This document shows, in pieces, positions 35,632-44,349 of a stretch of DNA of 64,000 nucleotides (position 1 is the stretch's first letter; each line of letters starts with the position of its first letter). The position numbers were made by a program, and so were the translations under genes. The stretch comes from CAZQVN01 sp964596775 (lineage in GTDB: Bacteria; Eisenbacteria; RBG-16-71-46; JABDJR01; JAWXBZ01): contig CAZQVN010000013.1 in the NCBI GenBank assembly GCA_964596775.1, positions 1-64,000 of the forward strand, read 5' to 3'. The notes beneath the pieces are model-generated. The model did no database searches. It was not told the origin of the DNA and was given only the letters and a program-made list of their open reading frames with translations.

Positions 35632-36293
35632 CGCCCCGCCGCCTCATCTTCACGACCCTGTACGGCATTTCCATGGGGCTCCTCGAGGCCGCGGTGGTCG
35701 TGTACCTGCGCCTGCTCTTCTATCCGGACGGCTTCCGGTTTCCGCTCGTGCCCCTGCCGGATACGGTGCTGGCGGTGGAAACGGTGCGCGAGGCCGCGAC
35801 ACTGCTCATGCTCTGGGCGGTCGCGGCCCTGGCCGGCCGGACGGGGTGGGAGCGGTTTGCGTTCTTCGCCTATCTCTTCGGCGTCTGGGACATTCTCTAC
35901 TACGCGGGTCTTGCGGTCTGGCTGGGCTGGCCGGGTTCGCTGATGGAGTGGGACATCCTGTTCCTGATTCCGCGCATCTGGGCCGGGCCGGTGCTCGCCC
36001 CGGTGATCATCTCCGCGTCGCTCATCGCAGCGGCGCTGGTGATCCTGCGGTTCGAGTCGCGAAGGGTGCGCATTCATCTCGACCTGTTCGACTGGTCGGG
36101 GCTCGGCCTGTCCCTGGCGCTTCTCCTGTGGGCGTTCATGGCCAATCACGACATCGTCGCGGCCGGGAGAACTCCGGAGCAGTTTCCCTGGGGTGTGTTC
36201 CTTGCCGGAACCGGAACGGCCTGGGGGGTTCTCGCCAAGGTCGTCCTCAGGAATCCGCGGGGCCGGCTCCCCCGCCGTTACGGCCTCAAGTAG
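35628..36293 (+). CDS. Polytopic membrane protein of unknown function
   Basis: 221 residues with six probable membrane helices, for example LIFTTLYGISMGLLEAAVVV, LLMLWAVAALAG, FAYLFGVWDILYYAGLAVWL, VLAPVIISASLIAAALVIL and LGLSLALLLWAFM. The segment FGVWDILYYAGL carries charged and aromatic residues inside a helix, as in many small integral proteins of unknown role. The start is GTG overlapping the previous stop, so the two are translationally coupled. It is convergent with phoU, with a 12-base gap and no terminator. No family recognised. Confidence 0.72.
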   Translation: MTPRRLIFTTLYGISMGLLEAAVVVYLRLLFYPDGFRFPLVPLPDTVLAVETVREAATLLMLWAVAALAGRTGWERFAFFAYLFGVWDILYYAGLAVWLGWPGSLMEWDILFLIPRIWAGPVLAPVIISASLIAAALVILRFESRRVRIHLDLFDWSGLGLSLALLLWAFMANHDIVAAGRTPEQFPWGVFLAGTGTAWGVLAKVVLRNPRGRLPRRYGLK

Positions 36294-36305
36294 GGAAGTC
36301 CGTGA

Positions 36306-37022
36306 TCAGGCCGGTCCGGTTTTCCCCGGGTCGGTGTCCTCGCCGGGCGTCGTGGAAATGTTCCCGTGACGGACGTCCCGTCCCTGCGTGGCGAAGATGA
36401 CCTCCTCGGCCACGTTCGTGGCGTGATCGGCCACCCGTTCCAGATACTTGGCGATGAAGATCAGCCGGGTGGCCCGGGTGATCGTTCTCGGATCCTCGAG
36501 CATGTACGTGAGAAGCTCCCGGAACAACTGCGAGTGGATGGAATCCACCGCCGCGTCCGCCGCGAGAATCTGTCGCGCCTTGCGCGGGTCGGCATCCATG
36601 AAGCAGTTGAGCGAACCGGACAGCATCGCCCGCACCATTTCGGCCATGCGGGGCAGGTCGATGTACGGCTTGAGCTGGGGTTCCTCATTCAACTCGACCA
36701 CCCGTTCGGCGATGTTGACCGCGAGGTCGCCCATCCGCTCGAGATCGGTGGAGATCTTGAGCGCCGCGATGACGAGGCGCAGATCGCCGGCCGCCGGCTG
36801 GCGCAGGGCGATGATCTGGAACGCCGTCGCGTCCACGTCCATCTCCAGGCGGTCGACCATGCCGTCCTTTTCCTGGACCGCCTCCGCCAGGGATGTGTCC
36901 CGGGTGGTCAACGCCGACAGGCTGTCGGCAAGCATCGCCTCGACCAGGCCGCCCATGGTGAGGATCTTCTTCTTGAGCTCTTCGAGTTCGTTGTCGAACT
37001 CCCGGCGCACGACGGCTGGCAT
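36306..37022 (-). CDS. phoU: Phosphate signalling regulator
   Basis: PhoU relays the state of the Pst transporter to PhoR and limits phosphate uptake. 238 residues in two three-helix bundles. Each contains the metal-binding pattern seen in the family (MGDLAVNIAERVVEL and VADHATNVAEEVIF). It starts at ATG on the base where the pstB stop ends (1-base overlap), the last gene of the phosphate operon. Confidence 0.95.
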   Translation of the reverse strand: MPAVVRREFDNELEELKKKILTMGGLVEAMLADSLSALTTRDTSLAEAVQEKDGMVDRLEMDVDATAFQIIALRQPAAGDLRLVIAALKISTDLERMGDLAVNIAERVVELNEEPQLKPYIDLPRMAEMVRAMLSGSLNCFMDADPRKARQILAADAAVDSIHSQLFRELLTYMLEDPRTITRATRLIFIAKYLERVADHATNVAEEVIFATQGRDVRHGNISTTPGEDTDPGKTGPA

Positions 37023-37780
37023 CAGCCAAACCTCCCTGTGATGTAATCCTCCGTGTTTCGATTGCGAGGATTCGTGAACAATTCCGTGGTCGGGGCGAAC
37101 TCGATGAGTTCCCCGAGATAGAAATAGGCGGTTTCATCCGACACCCGGGCCGCCTGCTGCATGTTGTGGGTCACGATGATCACGGTGTAGTCGCTCTTCA
37201 GTTCGTGGATGGTGGCCTCGACCTGGGCGGTGGAAATCGGATCCAGGGCGGAAGCCGGCTCGTCCATCAGGATCACCTCGGGATTCACCGCAAGCGTCCG
37301 GGCGATGCACAGGCGCTGCTGCTGTCCGCCGGACAGCGCCAGGGCCGGCTCGTTCAGGCGATCCTTGATCTCCTCCCAGATGGCGGCCCTTCGGGCCGAA
37401 CGCTCGACGATGTCGTCGAGCTGCCCCTTGCGGCCGATCCCGTTGACGCGGGGGCCGTAGGCGATGTTTTCGTAGATCGATTTCGGGAACGGATTCGACT
37501 TCTGGAAGACCATTCCCACCCGGCGCCGCAGGTCCACGACATCCACGCGCCGGTCGTGAATATCGAGCCCGTCGATCTCGACCGTACCCTCGATCGTGAC
37601 GTTCGGAATCAGGTCGTTCATGCGGTTCAGGCAGCGCAGGAACGTGGACTTCCCGCACCCCGAGGGGCCGATGAGCGCCGTGACCGAATGCGCCGGAATG
37701 TCCAGCGTGATCTTCTTCAGCGCCGGCTTGTCGCCGTAGCGGAGATCCAGGTCGCGGACGACGATCTTGGTCGTGTTCAT
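37022..37780 (-). CDS. pstB: Phosphate ABC transporter ATPase
   Basis: 252 residues. Walker A GPSGCGKS followed by TFLRCLNRMNDL (the LNRMNDL stretch is typical of PstB), ABC signature LSGGQQQRL, Walker B VILMDEPASALDP and the switch His in VTHNMQQAARVSD. It energises phosphate import with PstA and PstC. Start and stop each overlap a neighbour by a single base. Confidence 0.97.
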   Translation of the reverse strand: MNTTKIVVRDLDLRYGDKPALKKITLDIPAHSVTALIGPSGCGKSTFLRCLNRMNDLIPNVTIEGTVEIDGLDIHDRRVDVVDLRRRVGMVFQKSNPFPKSIYENIAYGPRVNGIGRKGQLDDIVERSARRAAIWEEIKDRLNEPALALSGGQQQRLCIARTLAVNPEVILMDEPASALDPISTAQVEATIHELKSDYTVIIVTHNMQQAARVSDETAYFYLGELIEFAPTTELFTNPRNRNTEDYITGRFG

Positions 37781-38727
37781 CAGGAGGCCCTCTTTCTGAG
37801 TGCCTGGCGCAGGAATACGGCGGACAGGTTCATCACGAAAACGAGAAACAGGAGAACGACCGCCGTACCATAGGCGAGCGGGCGCGATGCTTCGATCTCG
37901 GTGCCCGATGTGGATATGACGTAGAGATGATAAGGCAGAGCCATGACCTGATCCAGCACCGAACTCGGCAGCCGCGGAAGAAAGTAGGCTGCGGCCGTGA
38001 ACAGGATCGGGGCGGTTTCACCGGCCACGCGACCCACGGAGAGGATCGTTCCGGTCAGGATTCCGGACCCGGCGGCGGGGAGGACGACGAAGCGAATCGT
38101 CTGCCACTGGGTGGCGCCAAGGGCCAGGCTGGCCTGACGGAGATCCTTGGGGACGGACTTCAGGGCTTCCTCCGCCGTGCGTATGATGACGGGAAGGGCA
38201 ACGAGGGCAAGGGTCAGCCCCCCGGCCAGGATCGAGGTGCCGAATCCCATTCCCTTGACGAAGAGCGCCATGCCGAACAGTCCGAACACCACGGAGGGCA
38301 CGCCGGCGAGGTTGCTGGTGGCCATGACGATGCCCCGCTTGAGCAGCCCGTCCTTCAGGTATTCGTTCAGGTAGATCGCCGACAGCACGCCGAGCGGAAC
38401 CGAGACGGCCATGGCCACCGCGGTCAGGCAGAGAGTTCCCACGATGGCCGGAAAGATTCCTCCCGCGGTCATCCCGTCGGACGGCATCTGCGTCAGGAAT
38501 TCCCAGGACAACGCCTTGCCCAGCCCGCGCGTGAGAAGAAACCAGAGCAGCAGCGCGAGCACCGCCACGATGACCACCGCGTTGGCGCGGAGGAGGAGAA
38601 ACCAGAACGACTCCGCGCGGCGGCGGGACGCCGCCGACCGCAGTTTCGGCCCGCCCATCGGTCCTGTCCGCGCGGGTTGCGGCGTCGCGCCTTCGGGAAG
38701 GGACATCTCGACTCCCTCCATCGTCAA
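37780..38727 (-). CDS. pstA: Phosphate ABC transporter permease PstA
   Basis: 315 residues. After a hydrophilic N-terminus of about 40 residues, six membrane helices. The EAA-type motif that contacts PstB is in RTAEEALKSVPKDLRQASLALGATQWQTI. Typical PstA phrases such as GVPSVVFGLFGMALF and GRVAGETAPILFTAAAYF are present. It overlaps pstC by four bases and pstB by one. Confidence 0.96.
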   Translation of the reverse strand: MTMEGVEMSLPEGATPQPARTGPMGGPKLRSAASRRRAESFWFLLLRANAVVIVAVLALLLWFLLTRGLGKALSWEFLTQMPSDGMTAGGIFPAIVGTLCLTAVAMAVSVPLGVLSAIYLNEYLKDGLLKRGIVMATSNLAGVPSVVFGLFGMALFVKGMGFGTSILAGGLTLALVALPVIIRTAEEALKSVPKDLRQASLALGATQWQTIRFVVLPAAGSGILTGTILSVGRVAGETAPILFTAAAYFLPRLPSSVLDQVMALPYHLYVISTSGTEIEASRPLAYGTAVVLLFLVFVMNLSAVFLRQALRKRAS

Positions 38728-39893
38728 TCCCCCTCCCGGCGCCCGGCCACCCAGTCCGCCACGATGTTCAGCAGAAACGTGGACAGGAACAGCGCGATGC
38801 CGACGGCGAACAGCGCCTGGTAGTGAATCCCGCCCTGCGGCGCCTCGCCGAGTTCCGCGGCGATCGTCGCCGTGAGAGTGCGCACCGGCTTGAGCAGGCT
38901 GGTCGGAATCTGGGCGGCATTGCCGGTGACCATCAGAACGGTCATCGTTTCACCGACGGCGCGCCCGACGCCGAGAATGACGGCCGCCGAAATGCCGGAG
39001 ATCGCCGACGGGACGACGACATGGATGATCGTCTGCCACTGTGTGCCGCCGAGGGCCAGCGAAGCCTCGCGGTAGCTGCGCGGAACCGCGGTCAGGGCAT
39101 CCTCGGACACGGAAATGATCGTGGGAAGAGCCATGATGGCCAGCATGATGATGCCGGCGAGGGCGGTTTCGCCGACGTCGAGTCTGTACATCCGCTGGAG
39201 GAACGGAACCACGACGACCAGGCCGAAGAATCCGTAGACCACCGACGGGATGCCGGCGAGGAGTTCGATGATCGGCTTGAGCGCCGCCCGAACGTTCGGC
39301 CTGGCTACTTCCGCCAGGTAGATGGCGGCGGCCAGCCCCATGGGCAGGGCCACCACGATCGCTCCGGCGGTGACGAGAAGACTGCCGAGGATCAGCGCCA
39401 GGATTCCGAACTGCGGCGCAGGTTCCGCGGTCGGGTACCAGGCCCGGCCGGTGAGGAACTGCAGAACCCCCACTTTTGGAACCCGGATGTTCCGAACGTG
39501 AGCGGCCGCGGCGGGATCCTCGGTCAGTTCATCCTCGAAGACGGCTCCGACGGCGCCGGGAGTGGCCGCTATCAGCGCCGTGAGTGTCGCGTGTTCCTCC
39601 TGGTTGTCGAGGTCGTCGTAATCGAGCCAGAGGGTCGGTCCCTGGGCCGCCCCGACCTCGGACCAGTCCGCAATCGCACCTTCGGAGATGTGACGGATCT
39701 GCTCCGGATCCAGCGATTCGATGCCGGACCGCGGGTCGGCCACGATGACCATGCCGAAGTCCAGGGGAACGGCCCGGAACAGGCCGGCGCCTTCCTTGAT
39801 CAGGAATCCGATGATGAGAAAGATCACGGCGGAAGACAGAACGGCGGAGAAGAGAAACACCCACGCCATCAGCCTGTCCGCGAATTTCTTCAC
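38724..39893 (-). CDS. pstC: Phosphate ABC transporter permease PstC with extra periplasmic PstS-like loop
   Basis: 389 residues, longer than typical PstC (about 300-320). Helix 1 is near 10-33. The extra residues (about 45-160) form a periplasmic loop with LDPEQIRHISEGAIADWSEVG (61-81), which resembles LTIEQLGNIFTGAVTNWKDVGG of the window's own PstS, and TPGAVGAVFED, which resembles TEGAIGYIGMAY. The rest is a standard PstC: GIPSVVYGFFGLVVVVPFL, the EAA loop SVSEDALTAVPRSYREASLALGGTQWQT and GRAVGETMTVLMVTG. It starts at GTG overlapping the porin stop by four bases. The loop may be a built-in second phosphate-binding or docking piece. Confidence 0.92.
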   Translation of the reverse strand: MKKFADRLMAWVFLFSAVLSSAVIFLIIGFLIKEGAGLFRAVPLDFGMVIVADPRSGIESLDPEQIRHISEGAIADWSEVGAAQGPTLWLDYDDLDNQEEHATLTALIAATPGAVGAVFEDELTEDPAAAAHVRNIRVPKVGVLQFLTGRAWYPTAEPAPQFGILALILGSLLVTAGAIVVALPMGLAAAIYLAEVARPNVRAALKPIIELLAGIPSVVYGFFGLVVVVPFLQRMYRLDVGETALAGIIMLAIMALPTIISVSEDALTAVPRSYREASLALGGTQWQTIIHVVVPSAISGISAAVILGVGRAVGETMTVLMVTGNAAQIPTSLLKPVRTLTATIAAELGEAPQGGIHYQALFAVGIALFLSTFLLNIVADWVAGRREGD

Positions 39894-40930
39894 AGGCGGA
39901 CGGTCCACTGGGACACGACCTGCGTCTCGCTGTCCGCCCCTTCGAATTCCGGCCGCGTGTGCACGACGTTGATCTGCCAGCGGAAATTGCCGCTGAACGA
40001 TCGGGCAATCTGGCCGGTGATGATCGTCAGGGCATTGCCGGAGGTGTCGGTGTCGGAGTCGAACCGCTCCAGGCGCGCGGCGGGTTCCCATCCGCGGCTT
40101 CGGTAGATGGCCTCCCCGTAAACGCCGAGGAACGACGGCACGTCGGCGGTCGCCGAAGCCAGGCGCGCCTCGTAGTTGTCGCCGCCGAAGATTTCGCCGA
40201 CGAACTGCACTCCGCGTTTCTCAAGGCGCAGATCGCCGCCCCAGACCAGGAAGGACTCGGAAGCCTCGCCCGTTCCGACACCGTTGAGGGCGACATTTCC
40301 CCCCAGGGACACGCCGGTCGAGGGCGTCACATCGGCACGGACCACGAACTCCTTGGCGGAGTTGTCGTCGCTCTTCCTGTTGATCCCGTTTCCGTTGAAC
40401 ACACCGGCGGAGATCATGGCGGGAACGTCTCTTTCCCAGAGATCGGCCTGGATCATGGCGCCCTGATCGTAGGCGGCCGCCTTGAGCGCCGACTCCAGGA
40501 ACTCGTTAGATTTCGGCCGGTCGATCAGGTTCAGCCCTCCCGAGGACATTTCGAACTCCTGGTAGCTGAACGGTTTCTTGAACTGTCCGACGCGCCCGCT
40601 TATCCCTTCCAGGCCGCCCTGTCCGGCATACTCGAACCAGACCTCGCGTGTTTCCACGCCCTGCGGTCGCGTTTCCAGCTGGATCCGCCCCTTGAGGCGC
40701 GGGGCCACCGTGGACGTCAGGTACACGCGGGACCGCCGGACGGCGAATCCGTTGTCCACGGCCTTGTCCGTGTCCAGGTCCACGCTGTAGCGAGGCTGGA
40801 CGTAGTACTTGATCTCGAAACTCTCCGGGCTGAATCCGTATTTCTGTTCCGTCTCGGCGCCGTGCGCGGCGGCCGAAACGACGGCCAGAGCCGCCACCAG
40901 AACGATCAGGCATCGCTTCACGAAATGCAT
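39890..40930 (-). CDS. Phosphate-type outer-membrane porin (OprO/OprP-like)
   Basis: 346 residues. Signal peptide (1-24, LIVLVAALAVVSAAAHG). The barrel follows the phosphate-selective porin pattern: YYVQPRYSVDLD, FAVRRSRVYLTSTVAPRLKGRIQLE, VGQFKKPFSYQEFEMSS, NEFLES, AGVFNGNGINRK, and an aromatic C-terminal strand. It lies between pstS and pstC and overlaps pstC, so it is probably the outer-membrane entry for phosphate in this system. AGGAG precedes the ATG. Anion specificity is inferred from the family and the context. Confidence 0.9.
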   Translation of the reverse strand: MHFVKRCLIVLVAALAVVSAAAHGAETEQKYGFSPESFEIKYYVQPRYSVDLDTDKAVDNGFAVRRSRVYLTSTVAPRLKGRIQLETRPQGVETREVWFEYAGQGGLEGISGRVGQFKKPFSYQEFEMSSGGLNLIDRPKSNEFLESALKAAAYDQGAMIQADLWERDVPAMISAGVFNGNGINRKSDDNSAKEFVVRADVTPSTGVSLGGNVALNGVGTGEASESFLVWGGDLRLEKRGVQFVGEIFGGDNYEARLASATADVPSFLGVYGEAIYRSRGWEPAARLERFDSDTDTSGNALTIITGQIARSFSGNFRWQINVVHTRPEFEGADSETQVVSQWTVRL

Positions 40931-40949
40931 CTCCTCTTGGCGGACGGGA

Positions 40950-41774
40950 TCAGGATGCGGACTTGGCGGGGACGTAACCGGCTTCCGTGATGATCTTCCT
41001 GCCTTCCGGGGAAAGGATGAAGTCGATGAACGCCTTCGTTTCTCCCTTCGGCTTGCCGTTCGTGTAGAAGTAGAGTTCCCTGGCGATCGGATAATCGCCG
41101 CTTCCCGCCGTTTCGATGGTGGCTTCGACCGGCTTCGACGCCGCATCCCTGGCCACCGGAACGGCACTCACGCCCCTGGTCATGTAGGCCATGCCGATGT
41201 ATCCGATGGCTCCCTCGGTCTGGCTCACCGACTGGACGATGGCGCCGGTGGCCGGGGCCAGCAGGGCGCCCGAGCTGAATTCCTTCCCGCCGAGAACGTG
41301 CTCGCGGAAGAAGGCGTAGGTGCCGCTGGACGACTCGCGGGAGTAAACGACGATCCGCTTGTCCGGGCCGCCCACGTCCTTCCAGTTCGTGACGGCCCCG
41401 GTGAAGATGTTGCCGAGCTGCTCGATCGTGAGAGCCTTGACCGGGTTCGACGGGTGCACGATGACGGTGAGGGCGTCGAGCGCGATCACCGTTTCCACCG
41501 GGCTCACGCCCTTCTGCTTGGCCTGTCGCGTTTCCTTCGACTTGATGTCGCGCGAGGCCTGGGCGATGTCGCAGGTGCCGTCGATCAGGGCGGCGATTCC
41601 GACACCGGTGCCGCCGCCGATGACCGTGATGGAGGCCTGCTTGTGTTCCTTCAGGTAGGCTTCGGCGGTTTTCTGGGAAATCGGCAGGCAGGTGTCCGAT
41701 CCCTTGATGACGACTCCGGACTGGGCGGGGGTCGCGGCGAGGAGCGTGGCGAAAATGACGAGCGTGCGCAACAT
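40950..41774 (-). CDS. pstS: Phosphate-binding periplasmic protein
   Basis: 274 residues. Signal peptide to about residue 20 without a lipobox Cys. The mature part shows the Pst/PBP-like phosphate site: GSDTCLPISQKTAEAY, GGGTGVGIAALIDGTCDIAQASR, SRESSSGTYAFFREHVLGG and GAIGYIGMAYM. It is at the short end of the PstS family (about 270 versus 320-370 residues). GGAGG lies before the ATG. It follows phoR by 85 bases; that gap shows no recognisable Pho box, so transcription from phoB onward is likely. Confidence 0.95.
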   Translation of the reverse strand: MLRTLVIFATLLAATPAQSGVVIKGSDTCLPISQKTAEAYLKEHKQASITVIGGGTGVGIAALIDGTCDIAQASRDIKSKETRQAKQKGVSPVETVIALDALTVIVHPSNPVKALTIEQLGNIFTGAVTNWKDVGGPDKRIVVYSRESSSGTYAFFREHVLGGKEFSSGALLAPATGAIVQSVSQTEGAIGYIGMAYMTRGVSAVPVARDAASKPVEATIETAGSGDYPIARELYFYTNGKPKGETKAFIDFILSPEGRKIITEAGYVPAKSAS

Positions 41775-41859
41775 CGATGGTCCTCCTTGTGATTCGCGGT
41801 TTCCTGGAACGGTACGTCCGTCCCGTCGCGTCGGTTGTTGTTGATTCACGAACCGGAGG

Positions 41860-43638
41860 TTAGGCGGGCTCTGTGGCGTTTTGATGGCGGAACGAAGGCG
41901 ATTTCGGGACGGTGAAATGAAAGGTGGATCCCGCCCCGGGAGACGACTCGACGCCCACCTGTCCACCGTGTAACAGTATGATGTGTTTGACGATGGCAAG
42001 TCCGAGGCCCGAACCGCCTTCTTCCGGCGACCGGCCGGAATCGAGCCTGTAGAACCGCTCGAAAACCCGATCCCGGAGTTCGCGCGGGACTCCGGGGCCG
42101 CCGTCGGCGACCTCGATCCGGACGTACTGTCCCTCGTCTCGCCCGGCGACGCGGATACGACCCTTTTCGGGACTGACCCGGACGGCATTGTCGAGGAGAT
42201 TGAGCAGGACGGTATCGAGGGCATGACGGTCCGCGAGGATATCCGGAAGGTCGCCGCAGGCCGCCTCGATCTCTATGGACCGGGCGGCCGCGCGCGGAGT
42301 GATCGTCTCGATGGCTGACCGGATCAGTTCCTCCGGGCTCAGCGCACCCAACGCGAGAGGTTTCGGGTCGGTTTCCAGCTGCGACAGCCGGGACAGGTCG
42401 CTCACCAGCCTCTGCATCCGCCGGCCGTTCCGGAGGATGATTTCCAGGAAGCGCCCGCGCTCGGCGGCGGGAAGATCCGGCGACTGTTCCAGGGTCTCCA
42501 CGTATCCGAGCACGGCGGTCAGCGGCGTGCGCAGTTCATGGCCGATGTTGGCCACCATTTCGCGGCGGGCCTCTTCCAGGCGGCGCAGGCGGGTCACGTC
42601 GCTGAGCACGGCCACGATGCCGTCGCGGACCGGCACGAGCGTGACCGCGATCCGTTTCGGTTCCGGTTCGGTGAGCTTCAGTTCGAGCGCCGTGGACTCC
42701 CGGTGTTTCCGCACATGATCGACGGCCATCTGAAGTTCGCCGATCCGGATCGCTTCCACGGGCGTCCGGCCGATGCAGTCCGGTGCAAGGTTCAGAAGTC
42801 TGAAAGCCGCCCGGTTTGCCAGCAGGATCCGGCCGTCGCCGTCCATGGACAGGATTCCGTCCGGCATTCCCTGCAGCAGGTGATCCAGCGCCGCCCGCTC
42901 GGTTTCAAGGGCGTGGACCTGCCGCTCGACCGAGTCCGCGAGCTGGTTCACGGATCGGGCGAGGTCACGGATCTCCGCGCCGCCTTCCTCGTCGATGCGC
43001 ATGTCCAGGCGTCCCCCCGCGATCGTCCTCGCCACGCCCGCCATGCGCGAGGCAGGCCGGGAAACGACCAGCGTGATCGTCAAACCGAGAACCGAGGCGA
43101 GGATGGCTGCGCCGGCAAGCACCTGGAGCAGCCGGATCGCGCCCCGCCGCTCCTCCGCGTCGATCCGGGTGGTGGGGAGCGCGGCGCGGATGACGCCGCG
43201 GGGACCGGACGGTGGTCCCCAGGGGACGGCCACGTAGGACATGTCGATGCCCAGCGAGGCGCTCCAGCGCACAGCCCGGCCGATTCCGTCGGTCAGCGCC
43301 GCGGCGATCTCGGGCCGGTTGGCGTGGTTGTCCATGCCGACCGTCTGCGCGTCGTTCAACCGGGATTCGGCGATGACCGTTCCGTCCGGAGCCACGATCG
43401 TGATGCGGACCATTTTCTCGTTGTCGATCCGCCGGATGACGGCTTCGAAGGGAAACGTGTCCAGTGAATCCGGCGGGGGAAGCAGGGCGGCAACGAGCCG
43501 CGCTTCATTGAGCAGCCGTTCGTCGATCTCGCTGCGCCTTTCGTTCCGGTAGTGGTCGTTCCAGAGCGTGGTGGCAACGCCCAGGGCGAGAAGCGTGATC
43601 CCGAACGTGATCAGCGCCATCTGGGTATGGATGCGCAT
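41860..43638 (-). CDS. phoR: Phosphate sensor histidine kinase
   Basis: 592 residues. Two membrane helices (about 8-26 and 172-192) flank a periplasmic region of about 145 residues, larger than in E. coli PhoR. Then HAMP (about 193-245), PAS (about 255-370), HisKA with VANIGHELRTPLTAVLGY, and the ATPase (NLLDNAVRVS, VADGGPGVP, EGGSGLGLAIVKH). It acts with PhoB to detect low phosphate through Pst/PhoU. It overlaps phoB by one base. Confidence 0.93.
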   Translation of the reverse strand: MRIHTQMALITFGITLLALGVATTLWNDHYRNERRSEIDERLLNEARLVAALLPPPDSLDTFPFEAVIRRIDNEKMVRITIVAPDGTVIAESRLNDAQTVGMDNHANRPEIAAALTDGIGRAVRWSASLGIDMSYVAVPWGPPSGPRGVIRAALPTTRIDAEERRGAIRLLQVLAGAAILASVLGLTITLVVSRPASRMAGVARTIAGGRLDMRIDEEGGAEIRDLARSVNQLADSVERQVHALETERAALDHLLQGMPDGILSMDGDGRILLANRAAFRLLNLAPDCIGRTPVEAIRIGELQMAVDHVRKHRESTALELKLTEPEPKRIAVTLVPVRDGIVAVLSDVTRLRRLEEARREMVANIGHELRTPLTAVLGYVETLEQSPDLPAAERGRFLEIILRNGRRMQRLVSDLSRLSQLETDPKPLALGALSPEELIRSAIETITPRAAARSIEIEAACGDLPDILADRHALDTVLLNLLDNAVRVSPEKGRIRVAGRDEGQYVRIEVADGGPGVPRELRDRVFERFYRLDSGRSPEEGGSGLGLAIVKHIILLHGGQVGVESSPGAGSTFHFTVPKSPSFRHQNATEPA

Positions 43639-44315
43639 CAGCCGCGGAACCTGTATCCGACGCCCCGGACCGTCTCCAGAAGTTCCGCGGCCTCGCCCAG
43701 CTTCGAACGCAGGCGTTTGACGTGCGTGTCCACGCTGCGGTCGGTCACGAAGACTCCGGGATCCCAGACGTTGTCGAGAAGCTGGGCACGTGAAATCACG
43801 CGGCCCGGGCGCTGCATGAGGTAGTGAAGCAGCCGGAACTCGAGCGGGGTAAGCGGGAGGGTGTCTGCGCCGAAGCGTGCTTCGTGGCGTTCGGTATCGA
43901 TGCGCAGCCCTCCCGCGGCCAGCACGGGCTCGCCGCCGGAATCCGGGGCCCGGCGGAACAGCGCGCGTACCCGGAGCACGAGTTCGCGGGGACTGAACGG
44001 CTTGACCACGTAGTCGTCGGCGCCGAGCTCGAAACCGAGCACCCGGTCGATTTCCTCGCCGCGGGCGGTCAGGAGAATGACCGGCAGCTTCGCGGTTTCC
44101 GGCACGGAACGCAGGCGCTTGAGGACTTCGGTGCCGGAGAGGTCGGGGAGCATCACATCGAGGATGACCGCGTCGGGAGGCTCGGAAAGAATCGAGTCGA
44201 GCCCTCCCGCGCCGCTCCGGGCTTCCCGGACGGAGTATCCCGCGGATTTCAGATGGTGCGCGATCAGTTCGCGCAGGTCGGATTCATCGTCGACGACCAG
44301 GATGGACTGAGCCAT
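43638..44315 (-). CDS. phoB: Phosphate response regulator (OmpR/PhoB family)
   Basis: 225 residues. The receiver domain (1-120) has the phosphorylated Asp in DAVILDVMLPDLSG, a switch Thr in ILLTARGEE and the Lys in YVVKPFSPREL. The winged-helix DNA-binding domain follows (about 128-225), ending in RTVRGVGYRFRG. Its position at the head of phoR-pst-phoU makes PhoB the natural name. It lies 34 bases after the stop of the large membrane-protein gene, so it may be partly cotranscribed with the glycosyltransferase-type pair. Confidence 0.93.
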   Translation of the reverse strand: MAQSILVVDDESDLRELIAHHLKSAGYSVREARSGAGGLDSILSEPPDAVILDVMLPDLSGTEVLKRLRSVPETAKLPVILLTARGEEIDRVLGFELGADDYVVKPFSPRELVLRVRALFRRAPDSGGEPVLAAGGLRIDTERHEARFGADTLPLTPLEFRLLHYLMQRPGRVISRAQLLDNVWDPGVFVTDRSVDTHVKRLRSKLGEAAELLETVRGVGYRFRG

Positions 44316-44349
44316 GGGAGTTTCATTCTAGACCGCGGCGCGGTTCCGG

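Noticed and set aside
41775..41859. Pho box before pstS
   Set aside because: No pair of CTGTCAT-like repeats on either strand in the 85-base gap; likely read from upstream.
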